NCBI RefSeq assembly: GCF_014270105.1
Contig: NZ_JACNMF010000004.1
Span: forward strand, 466,505-530,504
Length of the DNA stretch: 64,000 bases
Reading direction: 5' to 3'
Source of the DNA: Hyunsoonleella aquatilis
Lineage (GTDB): Bacteria; Bacteroidota; Bacteroidia; Flavobacteriales; Flavobacteriaceae
Of the stretch, positions 51,745 through 61,376 are shown piece after piece. Position 1 is the stretch's first letter. Each line of letters starts with the position of its first letter. A program made the position numbers and the translations under genes. The notes under the pieces were generated by a model, which was not told the origin of the DNA, ran no database searches, and saw only the letters and a program-made list of their open reading frames with translations.

Positions 51745-53136
51745 TTAAAATAAAGTTCGGGTGAACATAAACGCAACGGCACCGACCAAAAATCCAGCAA
51801 GAGCTAGCCACGAAATCTTTCTTAAATACCAAAAGAAATCAATTTTTTCCATTCCCATAGCTACCACTCCTGCAGCCGAACCGATAATCAACATACTTCC
51901 TCCCGTTCCTGCGGAATAGGCAATAAAATGCCACAATTCATGATCCATGGGCTCAGAAAACATTCCCAAACTGGCAGCAACCAATGGTACATTGTCAATC
52001 ACCGCAGAACCAACTCCTAGCAACAATACCACTAAATCTGAAACGCCACCTTCATGTAATTCCGTACCCAGCTGAGGCATGGTTTCTCTTAAAGAATCAG
52101 CAAAACCAAACAGAATTCCCAAAGACTCCAATGCCGCCACTGCCATCAAAATTCCAAGGAAAAACAGGATACTTGGAGTTTCTATTTTAGACAATGCTGT
52201 ATGCACAGGGCTATGGTGAGCATGAGCATCACTCTCCTCGCGGTCAGGACTAGAAAGCGCAAATTTTGAACTACTGTAGATTTCCGCAAAAGTAGCTACG
52301 ACGCCCAAAGATAGCATCATACCAACATAAGGCGGTAAATGGGTAATTACTTTAAAGATTGGCACAAAAATAATGGCTCCCAAGCCTAAATAAAGCATGG
52401 TACCACTAAATCTTGACTTTGTCTTTTCCGATTCTTCGACAATATCCAGATTGCCTTTAAATACGGGCAGGAACGAGGCTATTAGCGAAGGAACCACCAT
52501 GCATAATAATGAAGGCAAGAATAAATACCCTATTAAATGCCCTGTGGATACTTTATTCCCAATCCAAAGCATCGTTGTAGTAACATCTCCAATAGGTGAC
52601 CAGGCCCCTCCAGCATTAGCGGCAATGATTATTAAACCGGCATACCAAATTCGGATATCCCTGTCTTTTACAATTTTTTGAAGAATAGATATCAATACGA
52701 TAGTGGCAGTTAAATTATCAATGATTGCGGACAGTATAAACGCCAAAACAGAAAATATCCATAGGATTTTAGTTTTCTTCTTCGTCTTAATAAACCCTTT
52801 AATCGTTGCAAAACCATCAAAGTAATCGATGATTTCAACAATGGTCATCGCTCCCAAAAGGAACACCAAAATTTCAGCAGTTTTACCCAAATGATGCAAC
52901 AAGGTTTCTTCCATTAGATGCATCTTTTCTTCATGCCCAAAGCCACCGAAATCTTCTAAAAGGGCATGTTTACCGGAGTCAAACCACTGAGGGAAAGTTT
53001 CTAGTCCCAACGCAATTAAGGCCCAACAAATGGCCATCATGACCAGTGCCGGAATTAATTTATCAATTTTTATACTGTGTTCCAAGGTAATGGCCAAATA
53101 GCCCAAGGCGAATACTAGGATAATTACTGCTTCCAT
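51745..53136 (-). CDS. nhaD: Sodium:proton antiporter NhaD
   Basis: 463 residues with about twelve membrane helices of the ion-transporter superfamily. Landmarks are ILSAIIDNLTATIVLISILQ, IIAANAGGAWSPIGDVTTTM and VGSAVIDNVPLVAASLGMF, two DN motifs in inverted repeats, which fit the NhaD ion site. The His-rich cytoplasmic loop (DAHAHHSPVH) is a local feature. It expels sodium in exchange for protons, consistent with a marine or saline habitat. Confidence 0.92.
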   Translation of the reverse strand: MEAVIILVFALGYLAITLEHSIKIDKLIPALVMMAICWALIALGLETFPQWFDSGKHALLEDFGGFGHEEKMHLMEETLLHHLGKTAEILVFLLGAMTIVEIIDYFDGFATIKGFIKTKKKTKILWIFSVLAFILSAIIDNLTATIVLISILQKIVKDRDIRIWYAGLIIIAANAGGAWSPIGDVTTTMLWIGNKVSTGHLIGYLFLPSLLCMVVPSLIASFLPVFKGNLDIVEESEKTKSRFSGTMLYLGLGAIIFVPIFKVITHLPPYVGMMLSLGVVATFAEIYSSSKFALSSPDREESDAHAHHSPVHTALSKIETPSILFFLGILMAVAALESLGILFGFADSLRETMPQLGTELHEGGVSDLVVLLLGVGSAVIDNVPLVAASLGMFSEPMDHELWHFIAYSAGTGGSMLIIGSAAGVVAMGMEKIDFFWYLRKISWLALAGFLVGAVAFMFTRTLF

Positions 53137-53146
53137 AAATTAGTGT

Positions 53147-54385
53147 TTAAACAAGTTGGTTCAGCGCAATCTCAAATGCGGTTGCACTTATCTCGGTTTT
53201 TGAATTATTTTTATTGTGAACTTTCTTTATTGCTTCTCGAATTCTATTCGATGTATCATTAAAAATTGCTTCATCCGTCATCTGTACTTTTCGCTCCATA
53301 AAATACGAAAAAACCCGTGCCATCCCACAATTTGATATAAAATCGGGAATTAAACTCACCCTATAGTCCGTATGCTCCATGATAGGACCAAAAAATATCT
53401 CCCTATCGGCAAAGGGCACATTGGCACCACAGGATATCACCTGCAACCCGCTATCGATCATTTCATCGATTTGATGTATAGTAATCAGCCGCGATGCCGC
53501 ACAAGGCGCAAATATTTCCGTCTGCAATCCCCAAATGCGTTGATTTATCTCCTCAAAAGGAATCAAATTATCGGCCACTAAAGTATTACCTTTCTTGGCA
53601 AGAAACATATGACTAATGTCATGAAAACTAAAACCATCTTCATTTATTAACCCTCCAACTATGTCAATAATACCCACTACCTTTGCTCCCATTTGAGACA
53701 GATAAAACGCTGAAGCCGCACCGACGGTTCCAAAACCCTGAACTACAGCACGTTTACCTTTTATAGAACCGCCATAAATATCATAGTAATGTTTGACTGC
53801 CTCAGCCACACCAAAGCCAGTAATCATATCGGCAACGGTATATTTTCTGGTAACATCAGGTGAGTAGTATGGATTTTCAATCACCTTAATAACACCTTGG
53901 CGTAACTGCCCAATCCTATTAATCTTATCGGCATCCGTAGGTTTAAAATGGCCATTAAACACACCTTCCTGCGGGTGCCAAACGCCACTTTCCTCAGTTA
54001 TGGGAATGACTTCATGGGTTTCGTCAACATTCATATCCCCTCCAGTACCGTAATAGCTTTTCAACAATGGGGAAACAGCCCGATACCAACGTTCTAGCAC
54101 TCCTTTTTTCCTAGGGTCTTTTGGGTCAAAGTTGATGCCTGATTTTGCCCCACCTATGGGAGGACCGGAGACGGTAAACTTTATTTCCATGGTTTTGGCA
54201 AGCGACAGTACTTCGTTCATATCCAAACCTTTGCGCATTCTAGTACCTCCGCCGGCCGCACCTCCTCTAAGCGAGTTGATGACCACCCAACCTTCGGCAT
54301 CGGTTTCGGCATCTTTCCAGTTAAAAACAATTTCGGGGGCTTTATCTTCAAACTTTTTTAATAATTCTTTCATCTTAAAATTCAT
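53147..54385 (-). CDS. Glu/Leu/Phe/Val dehydrogenase
   Basis: 412 residues; the start could also be the Met at residue 5. It deaminates an amino acid with NAD(P). The substrate-binding segment GGAAGGGTRM and catalytic Lys81 (PPIGGAKSGINFDP) are present, with GGDMNVDE and the cofactor loop VQGFGTVGAASAFYLSQMGA. The substrate, glutamate or a branched-chain amino acid, cannot be fixed from sequence. It is shorter than hexameric glutamate dehydrogenases (about 450). Ten bases upstream of nhaD. Confidence 0.9.
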   Translation of the reverse strand: MNFKMKELLKKFEDKAPEIVFNWKDAETDAEGWVVINSLRGGAAGGGTRMRKGLDMNEVLSLAKTMEIKFTVSGPPIGGAKSGINFDPKDPRKKGVLERWYRAVSPLLKSYYGTGGDMNVDETHEVIPITEESGVWHPQEGVFNGHFKPTDADKINRIGQLRQGVIKVIENPYYSPDVTRKYTVADMITGFGVAEAVKHYYDIYGGSIKGKRAVVQGFGTVGAASAFYLSQMGAKVVGIIDIVGGLINEDGFSFHDISHMFLAKKGNTLVADNLIPFEEINQRIWGLQTEIFAPCAASRLITIHQIDEMIDSGLQVISCGANVPFADREIFFGPIMEHTDYRVSLIPDFISNCGMARVFSYFMERKVQMTDEAIFNDTSNRIREAIKKVHNKNNSKTEISATAFEIALNQLV

Positions 54386-54521
54386 TTTAAACTAACACAT
54401 AACTTTATTCGCAGTAATTATCTATGTGAAGCTAAAGCTGAGTCATAAGAAAGAATTTTTAAATGTTGTAGACACAAATATAAAAAACTAAATACCCATT
54501 GTAGATTAAATCGGTATTAAT

Positions 54522-55586
54522 TTAAGGTTGATAAATCATACCCGATGAATGATTTTTTGAAGCACCGGTAACACTTTTTAAACAATTGATTTCATTTCGA
54601 AGTCTCCGCACACCTATGAGCGCAAAAATTAGGGCTTCCTTAAATTCGACTAGACGAGCATCGGGAATTACTAATTTGTTTTCCGAATGGAATTTGATGC
54701 GATTTACGAGGAATGAATGATATGCTCCACCACCTGTTACCAAAACGAAGGCTCCCTTTTTTCTGTAGATTTCTTTTGAAATTTGAATGGCAATATGCTC
54801 ACAAAAGGTATTCAAAACATCATTAATCTCAAGTTGGCACCCATCGATTAAAGGAAAAATATGGGATTGTACCCATTCCAGCCCAAGTGATTTTGGGTGT
54901 CGCTGATGGTAAAAGCCCAACTGATTCAGTTTGTCCAATAATTCAAAGTGAATTTTTCCTGAAGAAGCAATGGCACCTTTATCATCATAATCCAGTCCTA
55001 ATTGTTTTACATAATGATTTAAAACGATATTGACGGGGCACACGTCATAGGCTATCCTTTCGGAATCTACATCCATAGAAACATTGGCAAAACCGCCCAA
55101 ATTCAAACAAAATTCATATTCTGAAAACAACAGTTTATCACCAATAGGCACCAATGGCGCACCTTGTCCGCCGAGTTTGACATCCTGAACCCTAAAATCA
55201 CAAACTACAGTTTGCTTGAGCAGTTTTGAAATGATAGGTTTGTTTCCAATTTGACATGTTAAACCTTCCTCGGGTTTATGCAAAGCCGTATGACCGTGAG
55301 AGCAGACTGCATCAATTGCCAGAATATTGTTTTTTAATATGAAAACATCAATAATCTTTGCCAGATATCTTGTATACGCCTCATCCAATGTCTCGAGTGC
55401 ATCTGGATCTAAATGAACCAAACTTCGCAATTTTTCAGTCCAAGTAGCTCCATAAGAAACTGTTTCGGAATGGATGATTTCAAAACTCCAGTTATCCTGG
55501 TATTTGAATATTGCATAAACCAAATCGATGCCATCCAGAGAAGTGCCTGACATCACCCCGATAACATTATAACTATCTTTTATCAT
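54522..55586 (-). CDS. anmK: Anhydro-N-acetylmuramic acid kinase
   Basis: 354 residues from the ATG at 55586 (MIKDSYNVIGVMSGTSLDG); an ATG 78 bases upstream gives an untypical leader and is rejected. It hydrates and phosphorylates anhydro-MurNAc in cell-wall recycling. Landmarks are GVMSGTSLDGID, CSHGHTALHKPE, CQIGNK, VCDFRVQDVKLGGQGAPLVP and NLGGFANVS, with FVLVTGGGAYHSFLVNRI near the end. Divergent from the acyl-CoA dehydrogenase gene. Confidence 0.94.
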   Translation of the reverse strand: MIKDSYNVIGVMSGTSLDGIDLVYAIFKYQDNWSFEIIHSETVSYGATWTEKLRSLVHLDPDALETLDEAYTRYLAKIIDVFILKNNILAIDAVCSHGHTALHKPEEGLTCQIGNKPIISKLLKQTVVCDFRVQDVKLGGQGAPLVPIGDKLLFSEYEFCLNLGGFANVSMDVDSERIAYDVCPVNIVLNHYVKQLGLDYDDKGAIASSGKIHFELLDKLNQLGFYHQRHPKSLGLEWVQSHIFPLIDGCQLEINDVLNTFCEHIAIQISKEIYRKKGAFVLVTGGGAYHSFLVNRIKFHSENKLVIPDARLVEFKEALIFALIGVRRLRNEINCLKSVTGASKNHSSGMIYQP

Positions 55587-55610
55587 TGGCGGTAAATTTA
55601 GTAATCTGTA

Positions 55611-55641
55611 TTGAAAAATTCCCATTAAAAAGCTATATTTG
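55611..55641 (+). promoter_or_regulatory. Promoter of the acyl-CoA dehydrogenase gene
   Basis: TTG at 55611-55613, a 20-base spacer and TATATTTG at 55634-55641, an exact TAnnTTTG match. The ATG is 39 bases further. Confidence 0.65.
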
Positions 55642-55680
55642 TGAACTTTTTTTACCAAAAACACTTATTAATTACGAATT

Positions 55681-56823
55681 ATGGATTTTAACCTTTCTGA
55701 AGAGCATAAAATGATTCGAGACGCGGCACGGGATTTTGCCCAAACCGAATTACTCCCAGGCGTTATTGAACGTGATGAAAAACAGCATTTTCCAAAAGAC
55801 TTAGTGAAGAAAATGGGAGAATTGGGTTTTATGGGTGTTATGGTAGATCCCAAGTATGGCGGAAGCGGTATGGATACCATTTCCTATGTGTTGATTATGG
55901 AAGAATTATCCAAGATTGATGCTTCGGCCTCGGTGATTGTTTCTGTTAACAATTCTTTGGTGTGCTATGGTTTGGAAGCCTACGGTACTGAGGCCCAAAA
56001 ACAAAAATATTTGACCAAACTGGCTACTGGGGAATTCGTCGGTGCCTTTTGCCTCAGCGAACCCGAAGCCGGCAGCGATGCTACTTCACAAAGAACGACG
56101 GCTATTGATAAGGGGGATTACTATTTAATGAACGGCACCAAAAACTGGATCACCAGCGGTGGTCGTGCGGACGTTTACCTCGTGATTGCTCAAACAGATC
56201 GGGATAAAGGTTCACACGGCATTAACGCTTTTATAGTTGAGAAAGGCACAGAAGGGTTTCATGTTGGCCCCAAAGAGGATAAACTAGGCATTCGCGGTAG
56301 CGACACGCATACTTTGCAATTTAATGATGTAAAAGTACCCAAGGAAAACCGTATCGGTGTTAATGGTTCTGGATTCCGATTTGCTATGAAAACCTTATCC
56401 GGTGGTCGTATCGGTATCGCTTCACAGGCCTTGGGCATAGCACAAGGGGCTTATGAATTGGCGCTTAAATATTCAAAGGAAAGAAAAGCATTTGGCACCG
56501 AGATTTGTAACCATCAGGCCATTGCCTTTAAACTGGCTGATATGTACACCGATATTGAAGCGGCTAGGTTGTTGGTTATGAAAGCCGCGGCGGACAAGGA
56601 TGCAGGTAATAATTACGATAAATCCAGTGCCATGGCAAAACTTTACGCCTCAAAAGTAGCGATGGAACATACCGTTGAAGCCGTCCAAATTCACGGTGGC
56701 AACGGTTTTGTAAAGGAATACCATGTGGAACGACTAATGCGTGATGCCAAAATCACCCAGATTTATGAGGGGACGTCCGAGATTCAAAAGATTGTGATTT
56801 CTAGGAGTATTTTGAGGGATTAA
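55681..56823 (+). CDS. Acyl-CoA dehydrogenase, short-chain type
   Basis: 380 residues. FAD enzyme of beta-oxidation or branched-chain amino-acid breakdown. FAD-binding FCLSEPEAGSDATSQRTTA and NWITSGGRADVYLVIAQ are typical. The catalytic base is Glu363 in QIYEGTSEIQKIVISR, the position used by short-chain and butyryl-CoA dehydrogenases. Electrons go to an electron-transfer flavoprotein that is not in this window. Monocistronic, with its own promoter. Confidence 0.95.
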   Translation: MDFNLSEEHKMIRDAARDFAQTELLPGVIERDEKQHFPKDLVKKMGELGFMGVMVDPKYGGSGMDTISYVLIMEELSKIDASASVIVSVNNSLVCYGLEAYGTEAQKQKYLTKLATGEFVGAFCLSEPEAGSDATSQRTTAIDKGDYYLMNGTKNWITSGGRADVYLVIAQTDRDKGSHGINAFIVEKGTEGFHVGPKEDKLGIRGSDTHTLQFNDVKVPKENRIGVNGSGFRFAMKTLSGGRIGIASQALGIAQGAYELALKYSKERKAFGTEICNHQAIAFKLADMYTDIEAARLLVMKAAADKDAGNNYDKSSAMAKLYASKVAMEHTVEAVQIHGGNGFVKEYHVERLMRDAKITQIYEGTSEIQKIVISRSILRD

Positions 56824-56983
56824 TTTTAATATCAACTATTAAAAAAAATATGCAGTTTGCTTCATTCCGGTAAATTGTTTTTTTAAGCTATTTCCCCATT
56901 TTCAATACCTCTTAATATTTCTTTCATATATTTATGTAAACACATGTTTTATTAGAGTTTACAATTACATACTATTCATTTTA

Positions 56984-59900
56984 GTGCTTTTGCCGATAAT
57001 ACTAACGGGCCAAAATACTGAGTTAGACGCAACGGGAACAAATCTCGTTTTGGATCCTATTGCCTTTCATAACTTAACCGTTGATCAAGGTTTGTCACAG
57101 AATAGCATCGTGAGCATCGCCCAAGACAGTATTGGCTACATGTGGTTTGCCACTCAAGATGGCCTCAATAAATATGACGGTAAACGATTCAAGATTTACA
57201 ACAAGCAATTTGAGGATGTTACGAAAATTACGCATAGCAAATTGGGAAAGGTGTATTCCGATAAAACCAATCAGCTATGGATTATTTCGAACTCTGGGAA
57301 TCTTGAAAAATTTAATGTAGAGACCGACAGTTTCCGAGGTATTTCCAATATAAAAAACGTAAGTACTATTTTTCAAGATAACAGCCATAATTACTTCATC
57401 GGTACTTTTGGCAATGGCCTGTACCATATCAATGAAAAGTCAAAAGACACCACCCAAATTATTGCTTCGGAAGATAGGTCAAAAACGACGTATGCCTTTT
57501 TAGAGGACAAAGACACCATTTTTGCCACCACTTCAAACAGCGTTTTAAAAATCTCGAAGTACGACCTTGGTTATAGGAAGATTGCTTCGAACATTGATGA
57601 TCCTGTAAATTACAGTTGTACTGAACAGCTTTCGGACGGACGTATTTGGATTGGAAGCTACAGTTATGGGCTTTTTTATTTAGATGAAAATCATACCAAG
57701 TTGCATCGTTTTAAGGGCTTTAAAAATCAGCCCTTGCCCACCAATTTGAATATTGAAGCCATATTGGCCGATAAACACCAACGCCTATGGTTGGCCACTT
57801 ATGGGCGAGGCGTTTACATCATCGATTTCAAAAGACATAAAATTGATAATTATACCGTTCAGCAAAACAATCCTTATGCCCTGCATTATAATGATGCACT
57901 TAGTCTTTTTGAAGATAATACGGGAAATATTTGGGTCGGCACTGATGGCGGAGGCCTAAGTTATTATGATGAACATCTATTGAAATTTAATGTATTGACC
58001 AACAATCAGTTACCACAGGACATTAGCGTGGACGTGGCCCGTGCCATTTGTGTGAACCCTAAAAATAGCGTGATTTGGGTGGGGACTTCCGGGAAGGGCC
58101 TCACCAGTATTGATTTGAAAACGAACACCTACAAAACGATAACCACGACTAACTCCAACTTAAATTCAAATAGAGTGATGTGCCTGAACTTCGTAAGCGA
58201 TGAATTATGGGTCGGTTTTCAGGACAGTGGACTGGATATTATTAACGGTAATGGTTCTATCGATCATTTTAATGAAAACACTACCCCTGGTCTTAGTACA
58301 AATGCCGTTTGGTGCATACTAAAGGAAGACGAAAGTAATATGTGGTTGGCAACTGGAGGCCAGGGACTTATTCTGTTTAACAAAAAAGAAGGTATCAAGG
58401 AAAATTACCTATATGACCCGACGGACAACAATTCAATCTCCAGCGATAATATAAGAGTCATCACAAAAGGAAAAAGCGATGAACTTTGGATTGGTACCGA
58501 GGACAATGGACTTTGCCAACTTAACACAAAAACGAAAAAAATTAAACGCATTAACGGGATTCCCGATAAAATAAAATCGCTGTTATGGAATAACCACAAA
58601 ATGGTATTGTGGGTGGGCACCAACGGTGGCGGTTTAATAAAATACAACCCAGCAAGCGAAACCGTTACCCATTATACCACCGTTGACGGTTTGCCCAATA
58701 ATGTGATTTACGGAATTCTTCCTGATAAAAACAATAATCTTTGGCTGAGTTCAAATCGGGGCATCACTATGTTTTCTGAAACGGATTCGGAAGTGTCGGT
58801 TTCAAATTACGACCAATACGACGGCTTGCAAGCCTTTGAATTTAATACTGGGGCCTATACTAAAGATGATTATGGGATGCTATATTTTGGGGGATTGGAC
58901 GGCATCAACTGGTTTAAGCCTGAACAATTAACATTGAATCAGGTAAAGCCAAAAACGATTATTTCAGGGCTGTCTCTGTATAACGAGGCCATTGCGATGG
59001 AAGAAAACCAACGGTTCAGCCACAAGGAAAATTCGTTGACCTTTTCTTTTGCTAGTTTGCATTTCTCCCAACCTGAACTGAACACCTTTAAATATATGTT
59101 GGTGGGTCATGACAAAGATTGGATTGAGGCTGGCAATAACAATACGGCTTACTATGGGAATCTTTCACCAGAGGCATACACGTTTAAAGTCATTTCTAGT
59201 AATTATGATGGCATCTGGAACGAAACACCGGCCACCTACTCCTTTACTATCCAGCGCGCTTGGTACAATACGCTAACAGCACGAATCATATATGCTTGCC
59301 TTGCCTTACTTTTAGGTATTGTTATTTATAGATATATTAAATGGCGATGGCATATCAAAACCCAATTGCAATTGGAGCATGCCGAAACGCAACGCCTAAA
59401 AAACTTGGATGAATTTAAAACCAGGCTGTTCACCAATATTTCGCATGAATTTAGAACACCGCTCACTTTAATTCTAGGTCCAGCCAAAAATCAGCTGGCG
59501 CGGTCCGAGGTCTCTAAAGAAAACAAAGAGGAACTTTCATTAATAAAACATAATGCCGAACGCCTGCTCAATTTAGTAGATCAGCTGATTGACTTGGCTA
59601 AATTGGAAACGGGCTACTCGAAACTAAAAGTGGAAAGAGGAAACCTTGCCATTTTAATCAACCAATTAACTAGTAGTTTCAAATATCAAATTGAGCAAAA
59701 GAGAATAAAATTTAAATCTAATATCGACGAAATAGAGAATGCTTGGTATGATAAGGATGTTATTGAAAAAATCATGGTGAACCTTTTGGCTAACGCCATA
59801 AAGTACACGCCAAAAAAAGGGTATATCGTTTTAAAAGTAGTGCGACAGGATGGTCATTTAGTAATTACTATTTTAAACAACGGAAGCAAAATTGACCCCA

Positions 59901-60934
59901 AGGACATCAATCAATTGTTCAATAGGTTTTATCAAATCAACCCCAATGCGGATGGCGTTGGGATTGGCTTGGCGTTGGTCAAAGAGCTGGTGTCCCTGGC
60001 AAAAGGAAGCATTTTAGCCAATAGTATTAATAAAGATGATATTCAGTTTACCGTAACCCTTCCAATAGAAAAATCCGCTTTTGAAGAACATGACATTAGC
60101 GAGGTTACAAATATAAAAGATGAAGCCTTATCAATTGATGATTCAGATGAAACTAATGCACAAGGAGAACTTACTTTAAATCACAAACCAATTGTTTTGG
60201 TGGTTGAAGATAATTCTCAACTCAGGTCTTATATACAATCCATACTAAAACCAAAATATAAAATTCTAAAAGCTCCTAATGGAAAAAAAGGTTTGGAAAA
60301 AGCCATCGAAAACGTTCCTGACCTAATTATAAGCGATATAATGATGCCAGAAATGAATGGAATCGAACTTTGTAACGCCCTAAAAACAAACACACTAACA
60401 AGTCATATACCGTTTATTCTGCTTACCGCAAAAACGGGCGAATCCAATGAATTGGAAGGCCTAGAGGTGGGAGCGGATGATTTTATCACCAAACCTTTTA
60501 ATTCAAAAATCTTACTAAAACGGATTGAAAATCTTATCACACTTAGTAAATCGCTTCAAAAAAGATATACGCAACATTCAGTTTTAAAACCTAAAGACAT
60601 TGCTATTACAAATCTGGATGAAATATTCATCAAACAATTAGAGGAAGTTTTGAAAGCGCATTTAGATAATCCAGAATTTAATGCTCAGAGTTTAAGTAAA
60701 CAGATGGCCATGAGCCGAATGCAACTGCACAGAAAAATTGTAGCACTTACTGGGTTATCAACTTCACAATTTTTAAGATCACAACGTCTAAAATCCGCTG
60801 TTGCCCTTTTAAACGAATCCGATTTAACAGTTTCTGAGGTGGCCTACCAAGTCGGTTTTAACTCCGTTTCTTATTTTATAAAATGTTTTAAGGAAGCGTA
60901 TAACACCACACCAAACGCCTATAACCAAAGGTAA
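56984..60934 (+). CDS. Hybrid two-component system regulator (HTCS)
   Basis: About 1316 residues from a GTG at 56984. The frame stays open upstream and encodes more hydrophobic residues (YNYILFILV), so the true start may be an earlier non-AUG codon. A periplasmic beta-propeller with about 12-14 repeats (MWFATQDGLNKYDGKRF, LWIGTEDNGLCQLN) and a Y_Y_Y Ig-like domain precede one membrane helix (about 768-790). Then follow the kinase with His821 (NISHEFRTPLTL), ATPase, receiver with Asp1118 (IISDIMMPEMNG) and AraC HTH (about 1210-1316). Such regulators usually sense glycans and act nearby. Confidence 0.93.
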   Translation: MLLPIILTGQNTELDATGTNLVLDPIAFHNLTVDQGLSQNSIVSIAQDSIGYMWFATQDGLNKYDGKRFKIYNKQFEDVTKITHSKLGKVYSDKTNQLWIISNSGNLEKFNVETDSFRGISNIKNVSTIFQDNSHNYFIGTFGNGLYHINEKSKDTTQIIASEDRSKTTYAFLEDKDTIFATTSNSVLKISKYDLGYRKIASNIDDPVNYSCTEQLSDGRIWIGSYSYGLFYLDENHTKLHRFKGFKNQPLPTNLNIEAILADKHQRLWLATYGRGVYIIDFKRHKIDNYTVQQNNPYALHYNDALSLFEDNTGNIWVGTDGGGLSYYDEHLLKFNVLTNNQLPQDISVDVARAICVNPKNSVIWVGTSGKGLTSIDLKTNTYKTITTTNSNLNSNRVMCLNFVSDELWVGFQDSGLDIINGNGSIDHFNENTTPGLSTNAVWCILKEDESNMWLATGGQGLILFNKKEGIKENYLYDPTDNNSISSDNIRVITKGKSDELWIGTEDNGLCQLNTKTKKIKRINGIPDKIKSLLWNNHKMVLWVGTNGGGLIKYNPASETVTHYTTVDGLPNNVIYGILPDKNNNLWLSSNRGITMFSETDSEVSVSNYDQYDGLQAFEFNTGAYTKDDYGMLYFGGLDGINWFKPEQLTLNQVKPKTIISGLSLYNEAIAMEENQRFSHKENSLTFSFASLHFSQPELNTFKYMLVGHDKDWIEAGNNNTAYYGNLSPEAYTFKVISSNYDGIWNETPATYSFTIQRAWYNTLTARIIYACLALLLGIVIYRYIKWRWHIKTQLQLEHAETQRLKNLDEFKTRLFTNISHEFRTPLTLILGPAKNQLARSEVSKENKEELSLIKHNAERLLNLVDQLIDLAKLETGYSKLKVERGNLAILINQLTSSFKYQIEQKRIKFKSNIDEIENAWYDKDVIEKIMVNLLANAIKYTPKKGYIVLKVVRQDGHLVITILNNGSKIDPKDINQLFNRFYQINPNADGVGIGLALVKELVSLAKGSILANSINKDDIQFTVTLPIEKSAFEEHDISEVTNIKDEALSIDDSDETNAQGELTLNHKPIVLVVEDNSQLRSYIQSILKPKYKILKAPNGKKGLEKAIENVPDLIISDIMMPEMNGIELCNALKTNTLTSHIPFILLTAKTGESNELEGLEVGADDFITKPFNSKILLKRIENLITLSKSLQKRYTQHSVLKPKDIAITNLDEIFIKQLEEVLKAHLDNPEFNAQSLSKQMAMSRMQLHRKIVALTGLSTSQFLRSQRLKSAVALLNESDLTVSEVAYQVGFNSVSYFIKCFKEAYNTTPNAYNQR

Positions 60935-60943
60935 AACCCAGGG

Positions 60944-61010
60944 TTGTTACGTATGTGGCATCATTTGTTACATATCTTTTATCTCATTTTAAAACCTCAT
61001 TTTACTTTTA
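60944..61010 (+). promoter_or_regulatory. Tandem direct repeats and promoter behind the HTCS gene
   Basis: TTGTTACGTAT (60944-60954) and TTGTTACATAT (60965-60975) match in ten of eleven bases and are 21 bp apart, two helical turns. A TACTTTTA box lies at 61003-61010, 27 bases after the second repeat. This geometry fits an AraC-type dimer activating transcription to the right. The adjacent HTCS is the obvious candidate. Confidence 0.5.
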
Positions 61011-61039
61011 CAGTATAATAACTTTTAAACAAAAGTCCT

Positions 61040-61186
61040 GTGGCGAAAGATGAAGTTCATGAAAAGGAAAGAGGCCACAAAAATATAGTTTATCTGAGTA
61101 TAGATCATTTAAAAAAGGGAACCTATAATTTAAGAATTACCCTAAAAGAAAAAGTAGTTAAGTCGATCTTCTTTAATAGAGAATGA
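61040..61186 (+). CDS. Small ORF or gene remnant, 48 codons
   Basis: A GTG-started frame of 48 residues, VAKDEVHEKERG then NIVYLSIDHLKKGTYNLRIT and LKEKVVKSIFFNRE. The second half resembles the last strands of flavobacterial sorting-domain or small secreted proteins (SxLKKGxYxLxI...KxVKSI). There is no signal peptide, so it may be the 3' end of a decayed gene. Yet it begins about 30 bases after a promoter-like box and ends before a terminator-like hairpin, so a real small gene is possible. Confidence 0.4.
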   Translation: MAKDEVHEKERGHKNIVYLSIDHLKKGTYNLRITLKEKVVKSIFFNRE

Positions 61187-61227
61187 ACTGAAAATATTAA
61201 AAATGCTATTAATCAGTGATGGAAAAG

Positions 61228-61270
61228 GAGAGTTAACCGAAGGTAACTAAAGTGGCTCTCTTTTTTTTTA
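61228..61270 (+). terminator. Terminator-like stem with long T run
   Basis: An outer stem GAGAG (61228-61232) with CTCTC (61256-61260) encloses a hairpin AGTTAACC/GGTAACT and is followed by nine Ts. It would end a short transcript from the promoter near 61003. The remaining spacer to 61376 shows only a small GCCC-GTCA-GGGC palindrome at 61291-61302. Confidence 0.6.
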
Positions 61271-61376
61271 TTTCTCTCCCTTTTGAACACGCCCGTCAGG
61301 GCAAAGCTCTCCCTAGAATTGTATTAGTAGCGATATTAAGATATACATATATTATTAACCCTGAAAAACAAAAATC

